Shown one piece after another: positions 1 to 9,215 of a stretch of 64,000 nucleotides of DNA; position 1 is the stretch's first letter, and every line of letters begins with the position of its first letter. Source of the DNA: Spirilliplanes yamanashiensis. Lineage in GTDB: Bacteria > Actinomycetota > Actinomycetes > Mycobacteriales > Micromonosporaceae. The position numbers were made by a program, and so were the translations under genes. The stretch lies in contig NZ_BOOY01000042.1 of NCBI RefSeq assembly GCF_016863475.1, positions 50,809-114,808 of the forward strand, written 5' to 3'. The notes below the pieces were generated by a model that was given only the letters and a program-made list of their open reading frames with translations, searched no databases and was not told where the DNA came from.

Positions 1-2163
1 CAGGTCACTCTCGCCGGCACCGACGGGTCCGGCAGCGGAGTCGCGCAGATCCGGTACACGACCGACGGCTCCGACCCGGTGTCGTCGGGCACCGCCCAGA
101 CCTACGCGGCCCCGTTCGCGGTGACGTCCAGCACGACCGTGCGGTTCGTCGCGACGGACGTCGCCGGCAACTCGTCCGCCACCGGCACCCGCGCCGTCAC
201 CATCGACACCACCGCCCCGGGCACGCCGGTGCTGTCGTTCTCGGCACTGTCCAACGCGTACTGGAACGGCGGCGGCTCCACCGTCTGGTACCGGGGCGGC
301 CAGTCCGGCGGCTCGTTCACGGTGACGGCGAGCTCGTCCGACGCGCAGTCCGGGATCGGCTCGTGGGCGATGCCGAACCTCGGCACCGGCTGGACGGCGC
401 CCGGCACGACCAGCCCGCAGACCTACGCGTGGTCGTCGGCCCATCCCGCCGTCCCCGGCACCGTCACCGTCACCGCGCACAACGCCGCCGGGCTGTCCGC
501 GTCGGCCCCGTTCTCGGCGACCCCGGACAACACCGGGCCCGCGGGCGGCTCGGTCGACTTCGTGAACGGCGCCGCACCCGCCTCGATCACGGTCACCTTC
601 AGCGCGGGGACCGACGCGGGCGTCGGCGTGCTCGGCGCCGCACCGCTGCTGCAGCGCGCCCAGGCCACGCTGACCGGCAACACCTGCGGGTCGTTCGGGG
701 CGTTCGCGACCGTCACCGGCGGGACGAACCCGTCCTCGCCGTTCACCGACGCCACCCCGGCGATCGGCCGCTGCTACCGCTACCAGTACGTCGTGGCCGA
801 CGTCCTCGGCAACACGACCACCTACGGCAGCGCGAACGTCGCCAAGCGGTACAGCACGTACGCCGCGGCGGTCGGCGGCGCCCCGTCGCTGGGCCGCTGG
901 TACCGGCTCGGCGAGGCGACGATCTCGGCCGACAACATGACCGGCGCGACCGGCGCGACCCTGCAGAGCCGGGCCGGCGAGACCGCCGCCACCTGGACGA
1001 AGCTGCTCGGCAGCGCGGACGGCATCATCACCGACCTCGGCCGGCTGCGCAAGGGCGGCAACAGCACGTACGGCAACGTGTACTACACGAACGCGATCCC
1101 GCCGAGCGCCGACTACAAGGTGGAGGCGTACTCCTCGCAGAAGGCCGACAACGACATCCGGCTCACCGAGGACGCCGGCGGGCTCGTCGGCCGGGTCAAC
1201 ACCGGCACGAACTCCTACTACATGGCCCGGCGGGAGCACTACGCGAGCACCGGCTACCTGCGGCTCTACCGCGTCGTCAACGGCACCCCCACCAAGATCG
1301 GCGAGTACGCCGGCATCGGCATGAACCCGATCGGCGACTGGTTCAACCTGAGCCTGGACATGAACGGCACCACGATCCGCGTGCTGGAGGACGGCCTGGA
1401 GCGGATCAGCTACGTCGACACCACCGCCAACCGCATCACCGCCGCGGGCCGGGCCGGCATCACCCTCGGCGACGCCCTGGGCGCCATCGCCAACACCCAC
1501 ACCAACAGCCACGGCCTGCACTTCGACAACTTCCGGGTCACCCCGCCCATGGCCGACGAGACCGGCGCGGCGGACGGGCTGTACTACGTCACGACGACCC
1601 TCGGCGGCTCGGGGGCGCTCACCGGCGACAGCAACACCGCGGCCGCCTACAACGGCGGCCAGGACTCCAGCCGTGCCGCGCGGCCGGTCCTCGACACCTT
1701 CACCGCCGAGTACTGGTTCAAGTCCACCCAGGGCCTCTACCTCAACCCCGGCTTCGCCGGCGGCGCCGCCCTCGTCGACGCCGACGCCACGGGCGCGGCC
1801 GACGACTGGGGCAGCAGCCTGCGGTCGGACGGCCGGGTGGTGGCGGGTGTCGGCGACGCGGGCGGCTCCGACGTCGCCATCCAGTCGGCCACCGGCTTCA
1901 ACGACGGCGCCTGGCACCACGTCGCCTTCACCCGCAACGGCGTCACGGGCGCGCTGGCCCTGTACGTCGACGGCGTCCTGCAGGCCACCGGCACCGGCCC
2001 GGCCACCACCCGCGACGCCGGCACCCTCATCCGGTTCGGCCGACGGGCCAGCGACGGCGCCAACGCCTACCTGGGGTCCCTCGACGAGGTGGCCGTCTAC
2101 CACGGCGAGCTGTCCGCCCAGGAGATCCTCGCCCACCACAACCTCGGCCGCGGACAGGGCTGA
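1..2163 (+). CDS. Secreted LamG-domain protein, 5'-truncated by window edge
   Basis: The reading frame is open from base 1, so the start lies upstream and only the C-terminal 720 residues are visible. The first ~70 residues resemble a chitobiase/beta-hexosaminidase C-terminal fold (IRYTTDGSDP, then VRFVATDVAGNSSATGT), common in extracellular actinobacterial proteins. A middle region ending near residue 510 could be a carbohydrate-binding sandwich (LHFDNFRV). The last ~190 residues are a LamG/concanavalin-like domain (AEYWFKS, GAWHHVAFTRNG, LYVDGVLQATG, YLGSLDEVAVY). It is followed after 19 bp by three pilin-like genes on the same strand, so it is probably the displayed or secreted adhesin of that set. 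The ligand is unknown. Confidence 0.85.
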   Translation, partial: QVTLAGTDGSGSGVAQIRYTTDGSDPVSSGTAQTYAAPFAVTSSTTVRFVATDVAGNSSATGTRAVTIDTTAPGTPVLSFSALSNAYWNGGGSTVWYRGGQSGGSFTVTASSSDAQSGIGSWAMPNLGTGWTAPGTTSPQTYAWSSAHPAVPGTVTVTAHNAAGLSASAPFSATPDNTGPAGGSVDFVNGAAPASITVTFSAGTDAGVGVLGAAPLLQRAQATLTGNTCGSFGAFATVTGGTNPSSPFTDATPAIGRCYRYQYVVADVLGNTTTYGSANVAKRYSTYAAAVGGAPSLGRWYRLGEATISADNMTGATGATLQSRAGETAATWTKLLGSADGIITDLGRLRKGGNSTYGNVYYTNAIPPSADYKVEAYSSQKADNDIRLTEDAGGLVGRVNTGTNSYYMARREHYASTGYLRLYRVVNGTPTKIGEYAGIGMNPIGDWFNLSLDMNGTTIRVLEDGLERISYVDTTANRITAAGRAGITLGDALGAIANTHTNSHGLHFDNFRVTPPMADETGAADGLYYVTTTLGGSGALTGDSNTAAAYNGGQDSSRAARPVLDTFTAEYWFKSTQGLYLNPGFAGGAALVDADATGAADDWGSSLRSDGRVVAGVGDAGGSDVAIQSATGFNDGAWHHVAFTRNGVTGALALYVDGVLQATGTGPATTRDAGTLIRFGRRASDGANAYLGSLDEVAVYHGELSAQEILAHHNLGRGQG

Positions 2164-2182
2164 GCAGAAGGGAACCTGGTCG

Positions 2183-2785
2183 ATGAACGAGCCGCGCGCG
2201 CCCCGCCTGCGCCTCGCCGGTGACGGCGGCATGACCCTGATCGAGACCCTGGTCGCGATGACGGTCATGACGCTCGTCGGCGCGCTGGCGCTCGCGGGGA
2301 TCGTGCAGCTGCGCCGCACGACGGCCTCCGTCGGCGACCTGTCGGCCGTGTCGTCGGGCCTGCACGTGACGTTCCAGCGGCTGGACCGCGAGATCCGGTA
2401 CGCGTACGGCATCACCGAGCCGGCCACGGGCCTGTCGCCGGCCGGCTACCGCTACGTCGAGTACGAGCTGCACGCCGACGGGGTGCGGCGGTGCACCCAG
2501 CTGCGCGTCGGCGGCTCGCCGGGCACCTTCCAGGCCCGGTCGAGGGACGGCGCGGCCGCGGCCGGGGGGTGGCGGACCCTCGCGTCCGGCGTCGGCGCCG
2601 GCGCCCGGTTCACCCGCCGGGACGCCACCACGAGCGGGTCCCCGCACCAGCAGCTCACCGTCAACCTGGCCGTCGCGGCGGGTGGCGCCGCCGCCCGCTC
2701 CGGCGAGTACACCTTCACCGCGCTGAACACCCACACCGGCACAGCGACCGAGCAGCCGGTGTGCGCCGGCCTGGGCCGGCCGTGA
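2183..2785 (+). CDS. Prepilin-type N-terminal cleavage/methylation protein
   Basis: A 200-residue protein with a type IV prepilin leader: a charged N-terminus, then GG/MTLIETLVAMTVMTLVG. The predicted prepilin-peptidase cut falls after the glycine, the conserved Glu is at +5 of the mature chain, and a hydrophobic helix follows. The rest is a variable globular domain. ATG at 2183 is preceded by an AAGGGA ribosome site. The stop overlaps the next gene's GTG start (GTGA), implying translational coupling. Such minor pseudopilins are assembled at the membrane by a type IV pilus or type II-like machine; no ATPase or peptidase gene is in this window. Confidence 0.9.
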   Translation: MNEPRAPRLRLAGDGGMTLIETLVAMTVMTLVGALALAGIVQLRRTTASVGDLSAVSSGLHVTFQRLDREIRYAYGITEPATGLSPAGYRYVEYELHADGVRRCTQLRVGGSPGTFQARSRDGAAAAGGWRTLASGVGAGARFTRRDATTSGSPHQQLTVNLAVAAGGAAARSGEYTFTALNTHTGTATEQPVCAGLGRP

Positions 2786-4341
2786 CCGGGCGCCGCGCCG
2801 GCGACGAGGGGTCGATGCCGCTGGCGATGCTGATCGTCATCGTCGGCGCCGGGCTCGGCCTGCTCATGTCGAACGCGCTGCTGGTCAACATCACGGAGAC
2901 CCGGACGAGCAGCGGGCGCGCGGCGTCCCTGCTCGCGGCGCGCAGCGGGCTCAGCAGCGCGCTGGGCACCCTGCGGGCCGCCCGGCTGTCCGGCGGCGGC
3001 GGCGACACCGGCGAGCTGCCGTGCCTCCCGGCGGGCGGCCCCGCGGTGACCGGCACCGCCGGTTCCGGGTCGTCGGCGTACGCGGTGACGATCCGGTACC
3101 TCCTGCTCGACCCCGAGGGGCGCAGCCTGGCCTGGGTGCAGGCGAACAGCCGGCCGTGCGCCGACCAGCTCGCCGCCACGCCCAACTTCGCGCACCTGAC
3201 GGCGGTCGGCACCACGGCCGGCGGCAACCGGCGGACGCTGAGCGCCACCTACGTGTTCAAGACGGAGGGCCGGACGAACACCGCCGGCGGCCGCATCAAG
3301 GTCCTCGACGTGGGCGGCACCAACCGGCTGTGCCTCGACGCCGGCAACCTGGCGACCGTCTACTCCGGCATCCCGCTGCGGATGCGGCTGTGCAACCCGG
3401 CGGACTTCGCCCAGCCCGCCGTCCCGCAGCAGCGGTTCGGCTACCAGCCGAACGCCACCATCAACCTGGTCGGCGCGGACCCGGCCCGGTTCCCGACCGG
3501 CCTGTGCGTCGACACGTCCGGCGTAGGCGCGCAGGCGCTCAACCAGAAGCTGGTCCTCAAGCACTGCGCAAGCGGCAGCGGCCTGGCCCGCCAGCAGTGG
3601 TACATCAACACCGCCAGCGGCTTCTTCGGCCCCAACGCCGACCGCACCGGGTTCAACAGCTTCTGCTGGAGCGTCCAGCAGCGCGACACCGACGGCAGCG
3701 AGATCCTGCTCAACAGCACCAGCGGCGGCGTCACCGGCGGCAACTCCGCCTGCAACACGTCGTTCCCGAACAACTACCAGTCCTGGCACCTCGACGGCCC
3801 GACCGGCTCGGGCCCGGCCGGTCCCGCGACGCGGCAGCTGGTCAACTACGAGACGTTCAGCCGGTGCTTCGACTACGACTCGATCAGCAACATCGTCAAG
3901 ACGTTCCCGTGCAAGGGCCACCCCGACCCCGCCTCGACGAGCTACTGGAACCAGATCTGGTACCTGCCGGAGCCGGGCCAGGCGGCGGGCCCGGTGTACT
4001 ACCTGACGACCGGCGGCACCAAGCGGTGCATCGTGGCGCCGCCGAACCCCCACGCCACCGACTCGGAGGACCTGAAGGCCGGCATCGTGGACTGCCCGGC
4101 CGTGCTCCCCCGCAACATGCTGTTCGTGAACCGGGGCGCGGACACCCCCACGTTCGACGAGGCGTACCGCATCGAGGGCACGGGCACCTGGGCCGGCACG
4201 TGTATGGGCACCCTGGGCAGGCAGGCCGGCGAACAGGGCGTCGTCGTGGGCTTCGAGCCGTGCACCGGCCACGCGGCCCAGAAGTGGAACGCCGACGCGC
4301 GCACGGCCGCCGGCGGCCTGACGGGCGTCGTGGAGCGATGA
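2782..4341 (+). CDS. PilX-like membrane anchor fused to ricin-type lectin domain
   Basis: A 519-residue protein starting at GTG 2782 inside the previous stop. Residues ~8-40 (DEGSMPLAMLIVIVGAGLGL) resemble the N-terminal helix of PilX-type minor pilins, without the Glu+5 prepilin motif. From about residue 165 the chain is Cys/Trp-rich with ricin-B features (NRLCLDAGN, QQRFGY, LCVDTSG, ARQQWYI, FEPCTGHAAQKW), suggesting two or more beta-trefoil-like sugar-binding units. It sits between two prepilin genes with 4-base overlaps on both sides. The likely role is a carbohydrate-binding minor component of an extracellular pseudopilus; this is inferred from architecture only. Confidence 0.82.
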   Translation: MTGRRAGDEGSMPLAMLIVIVGAGLGLLMSNALLVNITETRTSSGRAASLLAARSGLSSALGTLRAARLSGGGGDTGELPCLPAGGPAVTGTAGSGSSAYAVTIRYLLLDPEGRSLAWVQANSRPCADQLAATPNFAHLTAVGTTAGGNRRTLSATYVFKTEGRTNTAGGRIKVLDVGGTNRLCLDAGNLATVYSGIPLRMRLCNPADFAQPAVPQQRFGYQPNATINLVGADPARFPTGLCVDTSGVGAQALNQKLVLKHCASGSGLARQQWYINTASGFFGPNADRTGFNSFCWSVQQRDTDGSEILLNSTSGGVTGGNSACNTSFPNNYQSWHLDGPTGSGPAGPATRQLVNYETFSRCFDYDSISNIVKTFPCKGHPDPASTSYWNQIWYLPEPGQAAGPVYYLTTGGTKRCIVAPPNPHATDSEDLKAGIVDCPAVLPRNMLFVNRGADTPTFDEAYRIEGTGTWAGTCMGTLGRQAGEQGVVVGFEPCTGHAAQKWNADARTAAGGLTGVVER

Positions 4342-4946
4342 CCCGCCGGCTCGCCCCCGAGCGGGACGGCGACGCGGGCGTCACGCTGCTCGAAGTCGTC
4401 GTCGCCCTCGCCGTCATCGCCGCCGCCCTGGCGTCCCTGCTCGCCTTCTTCGTCCGGGCGGTGGAGACGACCCGCGTGCACACCGACCGGCAGGCCGCCA
4501 CCCGCTACGCCGTCGTGGCGATGGAGCGGGTGAGCCTGCTGCCCGGCACCGCCGTGCTCGTCAACCGCCCGCACGCGGCGGTCCAGGCCCAGTGGAGCCG
4601 GTCGCGCCCGCCGCAGGTCGACGCCCTGCTCGCCGCGACCCGCACCGAGATGGCCTGGTCGGCGCAGACGGCCGCCGTCGAGGGACTGCCCACCGCGCCG
4701 GAGCGGGTCACCGACGGCGGCGCGCCGACGAAGTTCACCCGGCACTGGTACGTCGGCCGGTGCTGGCAGCAGCCCACGGGCGGTGACTGCGTCGTGGTGC
4801 CGGCCGCGCAACGGCCCGCCCGGGTGGCGATGTTCCGCGTGGTCGTCGCGGTGCAGTGGGCGTCGGCCGACTGCGACGGCGGCCAGTGCTTCCACGTCGA
4901 GTCGATGCTCGCCAACGTCGACCGCACCGACCCCGCCTTCGAGTGA
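4338..4946 (+). CDS. Prepilin-type N-terminal cleavage/methylation protein
   Basis: A 202-residue protein whose ATG overlaps the preceding stop (ATGA at 4338-4341). After a short basic leader it carries AG/VTLLEVVVALAVIAAAL: a type III prepilin signal with Glu at +5 and a long hydrophobic helix. The C-terminal half is unassigned and has cysteines near CWQQPTGGDCVVV and CDGGQCFHVES that could form disulfides. It is the last gene of the pseudopilin operon; a convergent gene ends 12 bp downstream. Confidence 0.9.
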   Translation: MTRRLAPERDGDAGVTLLEVVVALAVIAAALASLLAFFVRAVETTRVHTDRQAATRYAVVAMERVSLLPGTAVLVNRPHAAVQAQWSRSRPPQVDALLAATRTEMAWSAQTAAVEGLPTAPERVTDGGAPTKFTRHWYVGRCWQQPTGGDCVVVPAAQRPARVAMFRVVVAVQWASADCDGGQCFHVESMLANVDRTDPAFE

Positions 4947-4958
4947 GCGCTCCGGCCG

Positions 4959-7900
4959 TCAGCGCACCGCCAGCTCGACGAGTTCCGGGCCGCCGGCCCG
5001 CCAGCCGGGCACGGCCACCGCGACGTAGCGGGCGCTCGCCGGCCCGGCGAAGGGCGTGTAGGTCGCCCCGTCCGTGGAGGTCGTGACGACGGCCGCCGGG
5101 CGGGCGCCCCCGGTCCAGGTGAGCGCGACCGTGGTCACGGTGCGCGCCGTGCCGAGGTCGACGACCATCCGCCCGTCCGGGCCGGGGCGCCAGGCGGTGC
5201 CCGGGTCGCCGTCGACGGCGCGGGCCGGTTCGCCCATGCCGGCGGGCAGCGGCGAGGTGGGGAACGTGATCCGCCCGCGCGCCAGGTCGGTGCTCGGCGT
5301 GACGGGGCCGGCGACCGGCCTGGCGAAGCTGCGCGTGGCGCCGGCGGGCACCTGCGCCGGCGCCGACCAGCCGCCCGCCGTCAGGGTGACGTCGACGGCC
5401 GCCCCGGCCGGGGCGGTGACGGTGACGTGGTGCGAGTCGGCGACGGAGAACCTGGTTCCGGCGGGGGCGCGGCCGGTCACGGTGAACCGGGTGGGCCGGA
5501 CCGCGCCGGTGCCCGCGGGCACCGAGGCGGTCAGGTCGAGGCCGCCGTCCGCGCGGACGACCGACACCCCCCGGTACAGGCGGTCGCCGCGCGGCAGGGT
5601 GAGCAGAACGCCGGTGACGGCGGCCGCGGACAGGTTGAGCAGGGTCAGGTAGCCGTCGGCGTCGCTGAGCCGCAGGGCGGCCGGGCCGCCGGTGGGCAGA
5701 CGCCGGGCCGCCGCCGCGGCGAGGTCGGTGCCGCTGCCGACGTACCCCTCGACGAGGGTGGCGGCCGGGATCGTGACCCGGGCCGCGGAGGCCGTGATCG
5801 GGCTCGTGGCCCCGTGCGCGACGACGCCCGCGCGGCCGTCGATGCCGGCCCACGCGCCGAGCGCGGAGGAGGCCGGGGCGGTCACCGCCGTGGTCCAGGT
5901 GGCGCCGTCGGTGGAGGTCTGCACCAGGTACGCGGTGGCGTACGCGGACTCCCACTGCAGCCGCACCCGGCTGAGCTGGACGACGGCGCCGAGGTCGACG
6001 GCGAGCCAGCTGTCGGCGCGGCCGCGCTCCTCGCGGGCGACGGCCCACCGGGTGCCGCCGTTGCCGTCGACGGCGTTGGCGGCGGGGTAGCCCGGGTCGG
6101 CGGACGAGGCGGTGACGGTGCGGCCGCGGGCCCGGTCGGTGCCGCCGGTGTCGTACGCCTCCAGGGCGTACAGCGAGTAGCCGTACTGGTCGGCGGCGGC
6201 GCGGCCGAGGAACCGGACGTGGCGCGCGGCGCGGGCGGGGAAGGTGACGTCGTCGGTGCCGCCGTCGCCGAGCCCGGCCGCGGGCGTGACGGTGCCGGCC
6301 GGGCCCGTGAAGGTGCGGCTGCCGTCGAGCCCCGGCACGCCGGGCATGGTCAGGTTGAACAGGGTCAGCGCGGACGGCCCGGGTCCGGCGTACACGACGG
6401 TGCCGGTGGGCAGGGTGGCGTAGCCGGCCCAGCCGGCGGCGGTCTGCAGCACCGTGGCGGTGGCGTCGACGCCGTCGCGGGCCGCGGTGTACGCGGCCGT
6501 CCAGGTCCGGGTCGGCGGCGTCGCCTGCGCGGGCAGGAACGCGGACGCCCGGGTGTCGATCAGCCAGTTGTCGTGGCCGGGCTGCCACAGGAACCGCACC
6601 TGGCCGGGCTTCGTGACGGCCGCGGCGAACCCGGCGGTGCTCTGGTGCGCGGTCAGCCCGACGGCGCCGCCGAAGTGGCGGACGCCCGCGGCCGCGGCGA
6701 AGAACTCCGCGCCGGTCACCGGCTGCACGGGCGTCGCGCGCCAGCGGTGGAACAGGTACGCGATGGCCAGCTCGGCGCGCGCCTCCGGCTCGTACTTCTC
6801 CTCGCCGCTGAACTTCGTCAGCCGGTACTCGGGGGCGTAGCGCAGGTACGGCATCAGGCGCGCGGCCAGGTCGGCCTCGGCGCGGGCGGCGTGCCGGTCG
6901 CCCTGCACCTGCGCCAGGAACGCCAGCGGCAGCACGTCGCGGCCGTACAGGTGGTAGCGGTCGGCGACCATCGGCATCACCGGCTCGCCCGCGTCGCTGG
7001 CCAGCAGCCGCAGCGTCGCCCACAGCTCGCGGCCGTTCGGCTGGCGGGTCAGCACCTGCGGCAGCGGCTTGCCGGCGGCGAGGAAGTGCGCGGCGGCGCG
7101 GCCGGCGGTGCGCCACAGTTCCGCCTGGTAGTGCGGGTTGACCGAGTTGTGGTTCTCGACCACGAACGTGTCGTGCAGGTTGTGCGCGGTCATCAGCTGG
7201 TCGATGCGCCGGCCGTCGACGACCGCCGGGTTGGCCCGGTCGGCGGCGGGCAGGCCGCTGGAGTTGGCGGCCCAGAACACGAACCGGTCCCGCCAGCGCG
7301 CCGCCTCCGCGTCGCCCGCCGGGGCCCAGGCCAGGCCGGGCGCGATGGCCTGCGCGTAGACGCCCATCTCCTCCAGCTTGGTGTCGCCGCGGTGGCCGCC
7401 CGTGCCGCCGTTCGGCGTCCACGCGCCGCTGAGCGGGTCGTCGCCGGTGCCCAGCGCGTACGCGTACGCCGCCTGCCCGCGGGCGATCGCGTCGACGTGC
7501 CCCCGGGTGGTGGCGCTCAGCTCGGCCCAGAGCAGCCGTGCGGCGAGCACGAAGTACAGCTCGAACGTGGAGTCCCAGAACAGCCGCCGCCCCCACTCGC
7601 TGCCGCCGGCGAGCCGGTTGGTGGCCGCGAACCGGGTGATCGTGGCGAGCGTGCGCTGCCGCAGGGTGGCCGCGTCGACGCCGGCCAGCCCGGCGTCGTA
7701 GCCGTCGGTGGTGAGCAGCACGGCGTTGCCGAGCACGGCGGCGAACCGGAAGTCGGCCAGGCGGTAGGCGCCGATCGCCGGGTCCCACTGCTGCTGCACC
7801 CAGCGGGTGTGCGCCAGCAGCAGCCGGTGGTACTCGTCGGCCACCGGGCCCGCGGCGCGGGCGCCGGCCGGGGCGGCAGCGGCGGTGGCCGGCAGGGCGA

Positions 7901-7994
7901 GGGCACCGCCGGCCGCCCCGGCCAGGGCGAGCAGGGCCCGCCGGGAGATCGCCACCGAACCGTCGGCACGGCGCGGGTCGTCAGAGGGGTGCAT
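4959..7994 (-). CDS. Tat-exported protein with two discoidin (F5/8C) domains, catalytic family unassigned
   Basis: A 1011-residue secreted protein starting at ATG 7994, after a GGAG site; the frame also extends upstream. The leader holds a twin-arginine motif (SRRALLALAGAAGGALALP). The N-terminal ~480 residues are helical and repetitive, with aromatic/acidic patches (EWGRRLFWDSTFELYF, ENHNSVNPHYQAELWR, KFSGEEKYEPEAR), reminiscent of an alpha/alpha-toroid carbohydrate-active enzyme; I could not name its family. One discoidin-like module follows mid-chain (SSADPGYPAANAVDGN...TRWA) and a second sits at the C-terminus (ARAVDGDPGTAWRPG). It is the last gene of an operon with GH43, GH16 and GH105, so a role in plant or microbial polysaccharide breakdown is inferred. 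Confidence 0.8.
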   Translation of the reverse strand: MHPSDDPRRADGSVAISRRALLALAGAAGGALALPATAAAAPAGARAAGPVADEYHRLLLAHTRWVQQQWDPAIGAYRLADFRFAAVLGNAVLLTTDGYDAGLAGVDAATLRQRTLATITRFAATNRLAGGSEWGRRLFWDSTFELYFVLAARLLWAELSATTRGHVDAIARGQAAYAYALGTGDDPLSGAWTPNGGTGGHRGDTKLEEMGVYAQAIAPGLAWAPAGDAEAARWRDRFVFWAANSSGLPAADRANPAVVDGRRIDQLMTAHNLHDTFVVENHNSVNPHYQAELWRTAGRAAAHFLAAGKPLPQVLTRQPNGRELWATLRLLASDAGEPVMPMVADRYHLYGRDVLPLAFLAQVQGDRHAARAEADLAARLMPYLRYAPEYRLTKFSGEEKYEPEARAELAIAYLFHRWRATPVQPVTGAEFFAAAAGVRHFGGAVGLTAHQSTAGFAAAVTKPGQVRFLWQPGHDNWLIDTRASAFLPAQATPPTRTWTAAYTAARDGVDATATVLQTAAGWAGYATLPTGTVVYAGPGPSALTLFNLTMPGVPGLDGSRTFTGPAGTVTPAAGLGDGGTDDVTFPARAARHVRFLGRAAADQYGYSLYALEAYDTGGTDRARGRTVTASSADPGYPAANAVDGNGGTRWAVAREERGRADSWLAVDLGAVVQLSRVRLQWESAYATAYLVQTSTDGATWTTAVTAPASSALGAWAGIDGRAGVVAHGATSPITASAARVTIPAATLVEGYVGSGTDLAAAAARRLPTGGPAALRLSDADGYLTLLNLSAAAVTGVLLTLPRGDRLYRGVSVVRADGGLDLTASVPAGTGAVRPTRFTVTGRAPAGTRFSVADSHHVTVTAPAGAAVDVTLTAGGWSAPAQVPAGATRSFARPVAGPVTPSTDLARGRITFPTSPLPAGMGEPARAVDGDPGTAWRPGPDGRMVVDLGTARTVTTVALTWTGGARPAAVVTTSTDGATYTPFAGPASARYVAVAVPGWRAGGPELVELAVR

Positions 7995-8022
7995 CAGAAG
8001 GGCTCCAACCGTCTCGTTGCCG

Positions 8023-9183
8023 TCACTGCCCGCGAAGCTGCTCATTCATGATGAGGAATGCGCCGATGCCGTGGGTGTCGTTCACCCGCCGCAGCCGGCC
8101 GAAGTAGTAGTCCTCGTCGCCGATGTTGGTGCCCTCGCAGATGTCGGCGATCCGGGTCAGTCCGTCGGCTCCCACGGACAGCTGCTTCAGCACACCGTTG
8201 TATCCCTTCGTGGCGACCGCCCGGTACTCCTCGCCGAGCCAGCCGCGCTGCACGCCGCGCGACAGCATGAACGTGAACATCGCCGAGCAGGAGGTCTCCC
8301 GCCAGTTTCGGGCGTCGGTGCTCCTGTTCACGACCTGGTACCACATGCCGGTGTGGGCGCCCTGGTACCGGCGGTACCCGGCGGCCAGGTGCCGGACGAT
8401 CTCGATCAGCCCGGCCCTGCGGGGGTGACCGGCGGGCAGGATGTCGAGCAGGTCGACGGCGGTCATGCCGAACCAGCCGATCGCGCGCCCCCAGTGCACC
8501 GTGGAGCGCCCGCCGTTGCCCTTCGCCCACGGCGCCGAGCCGTCCTGGTCGTAGGCGTGGAACATCAGCCCGTTGGCCGACTTCAGGTGCTGGAAGTAGA
8601 CGGCCATGTTCTTGCCGGCCTGGTCGTAGCAGTACTCGGCGTCGCCGAAGGTGCGGCCGTACGCGGCGAGGAACGGCAGCGCCATGTACACCCCGTCGCA
8701 CCACAGCTCGCCCCGCATGTTGACGTTGTGGATGAGGGCGCCGTCGGTCGTGCGCGGGTACGTGCCGATGCGCCGCCGGACCTGCTCGGCGGCCGTCCGG
8801 TACTTCCACAGGCCGGTCTCGGCGTACAGCAGCGGCAGCAGCTGCGCGGGCCGCATCGCATCGAGGCTGTTGAAGGAGTTGGCGATGCCGGCGTCGGTGA
8901 CGAAGCGGTCGACCCACGCCCTGATGAAGTCGAGGTAGCGGCGTTCGCCGGTGCGCTTGTAGACCAGGTACTGGCCGTACAGGTAGAGGGCCTTGTGGTA
9001 GCTCCAGCCGCCGAACGTCGCCGGCGTGAAGCGGGTCATCGTCGAGTCCACGATCGCCCGCGACACGTCGGCCGGCAGTTCCGCCGCCCCGGCCGTACGG
9101 GGCAGGGCGACGGCGCCGCCCAGCCCGAGCGCGCCCACGGCGGCGGCTGATCCGGTCAGTACGGATCGGCGGGACATCTGCAT
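8023..9183 (-). CDS. GH105/GH88-like unsaturated rhamnogalacturonyl hydrolase, Tat-exported
   Basis: A 386-residue protein beginning at ATG 9183 with GGAG seven bases upstream. The leader (MSRRSVLTGSAAAVGALGLG) is a Tat signal. The remainder matches the six-hairpin glycosidase family that hydrolyses unsaturated uronic acids released by pectate or rhamnogalacturonan lyases: LWCDGVYMALPFLAAYG (catalytic Asp region), AYDQDGSAPWAKGN, WGRAIGWFGMTAVDLLD, and the C-terminal GDEDYYFGR. The usual cytoplasmic role contrasts with the export signal here. It is third in a four-gene minus-strand operon with gaps of 28-42 bp. Confidence 0.9.
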   Translation of the reverse strand: MQMSRRSVLTGSAAAVGALGLGGAVALPRTAGAAELPADVSRAIVDSTMTRFTPATFGGWSYHKALYLYGQYLVYKRTGERRYLDFIRAWVDRFVTDAGIANSFNSLDAMRPAQLLPLLYAETGLWKYRTAAEQVRRRIGTYPRTTDGALIHNVNMRGELWCDGVYMALPFLAAYGRTFGDAEYCYDQAGKNMAVYFQHLKSANGLMFHAYDQDGSAPWAKGNGGRSTVHWGRAIGWFGMTAVDLLDILPAGHPRRAGLIEIVRHLAAGYRRYQGAHTGMWYQVVNRSTDARNWRETSCSAMFTFMLSRGVQRGWLGEEYRAVATKGYNGVLKQLSVGADGLTRIADICEGTNIGDEDYYFGRLRRVNDTHGIGAFLIMNEQLRGQ

Positions 9184-9215
9184 GTCGAAACTCCGGTTTC
9201 TCGGGGTGTCCCGGG

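Noticed and set aside
2452..4272. 606-aa open frame on the minus strand
   Set aside because: Antisense to the lectin-pilin genes; Arg/Gly/Val-rich composition and no domain. A GC-rich shadow frame.
5427..8051. 874-aa open frame on the plus strand
   Set aside because: Lies opposite the well-supported discoidin protein, has Gly/Arg/Val-rich low complexity and no ribosome site.
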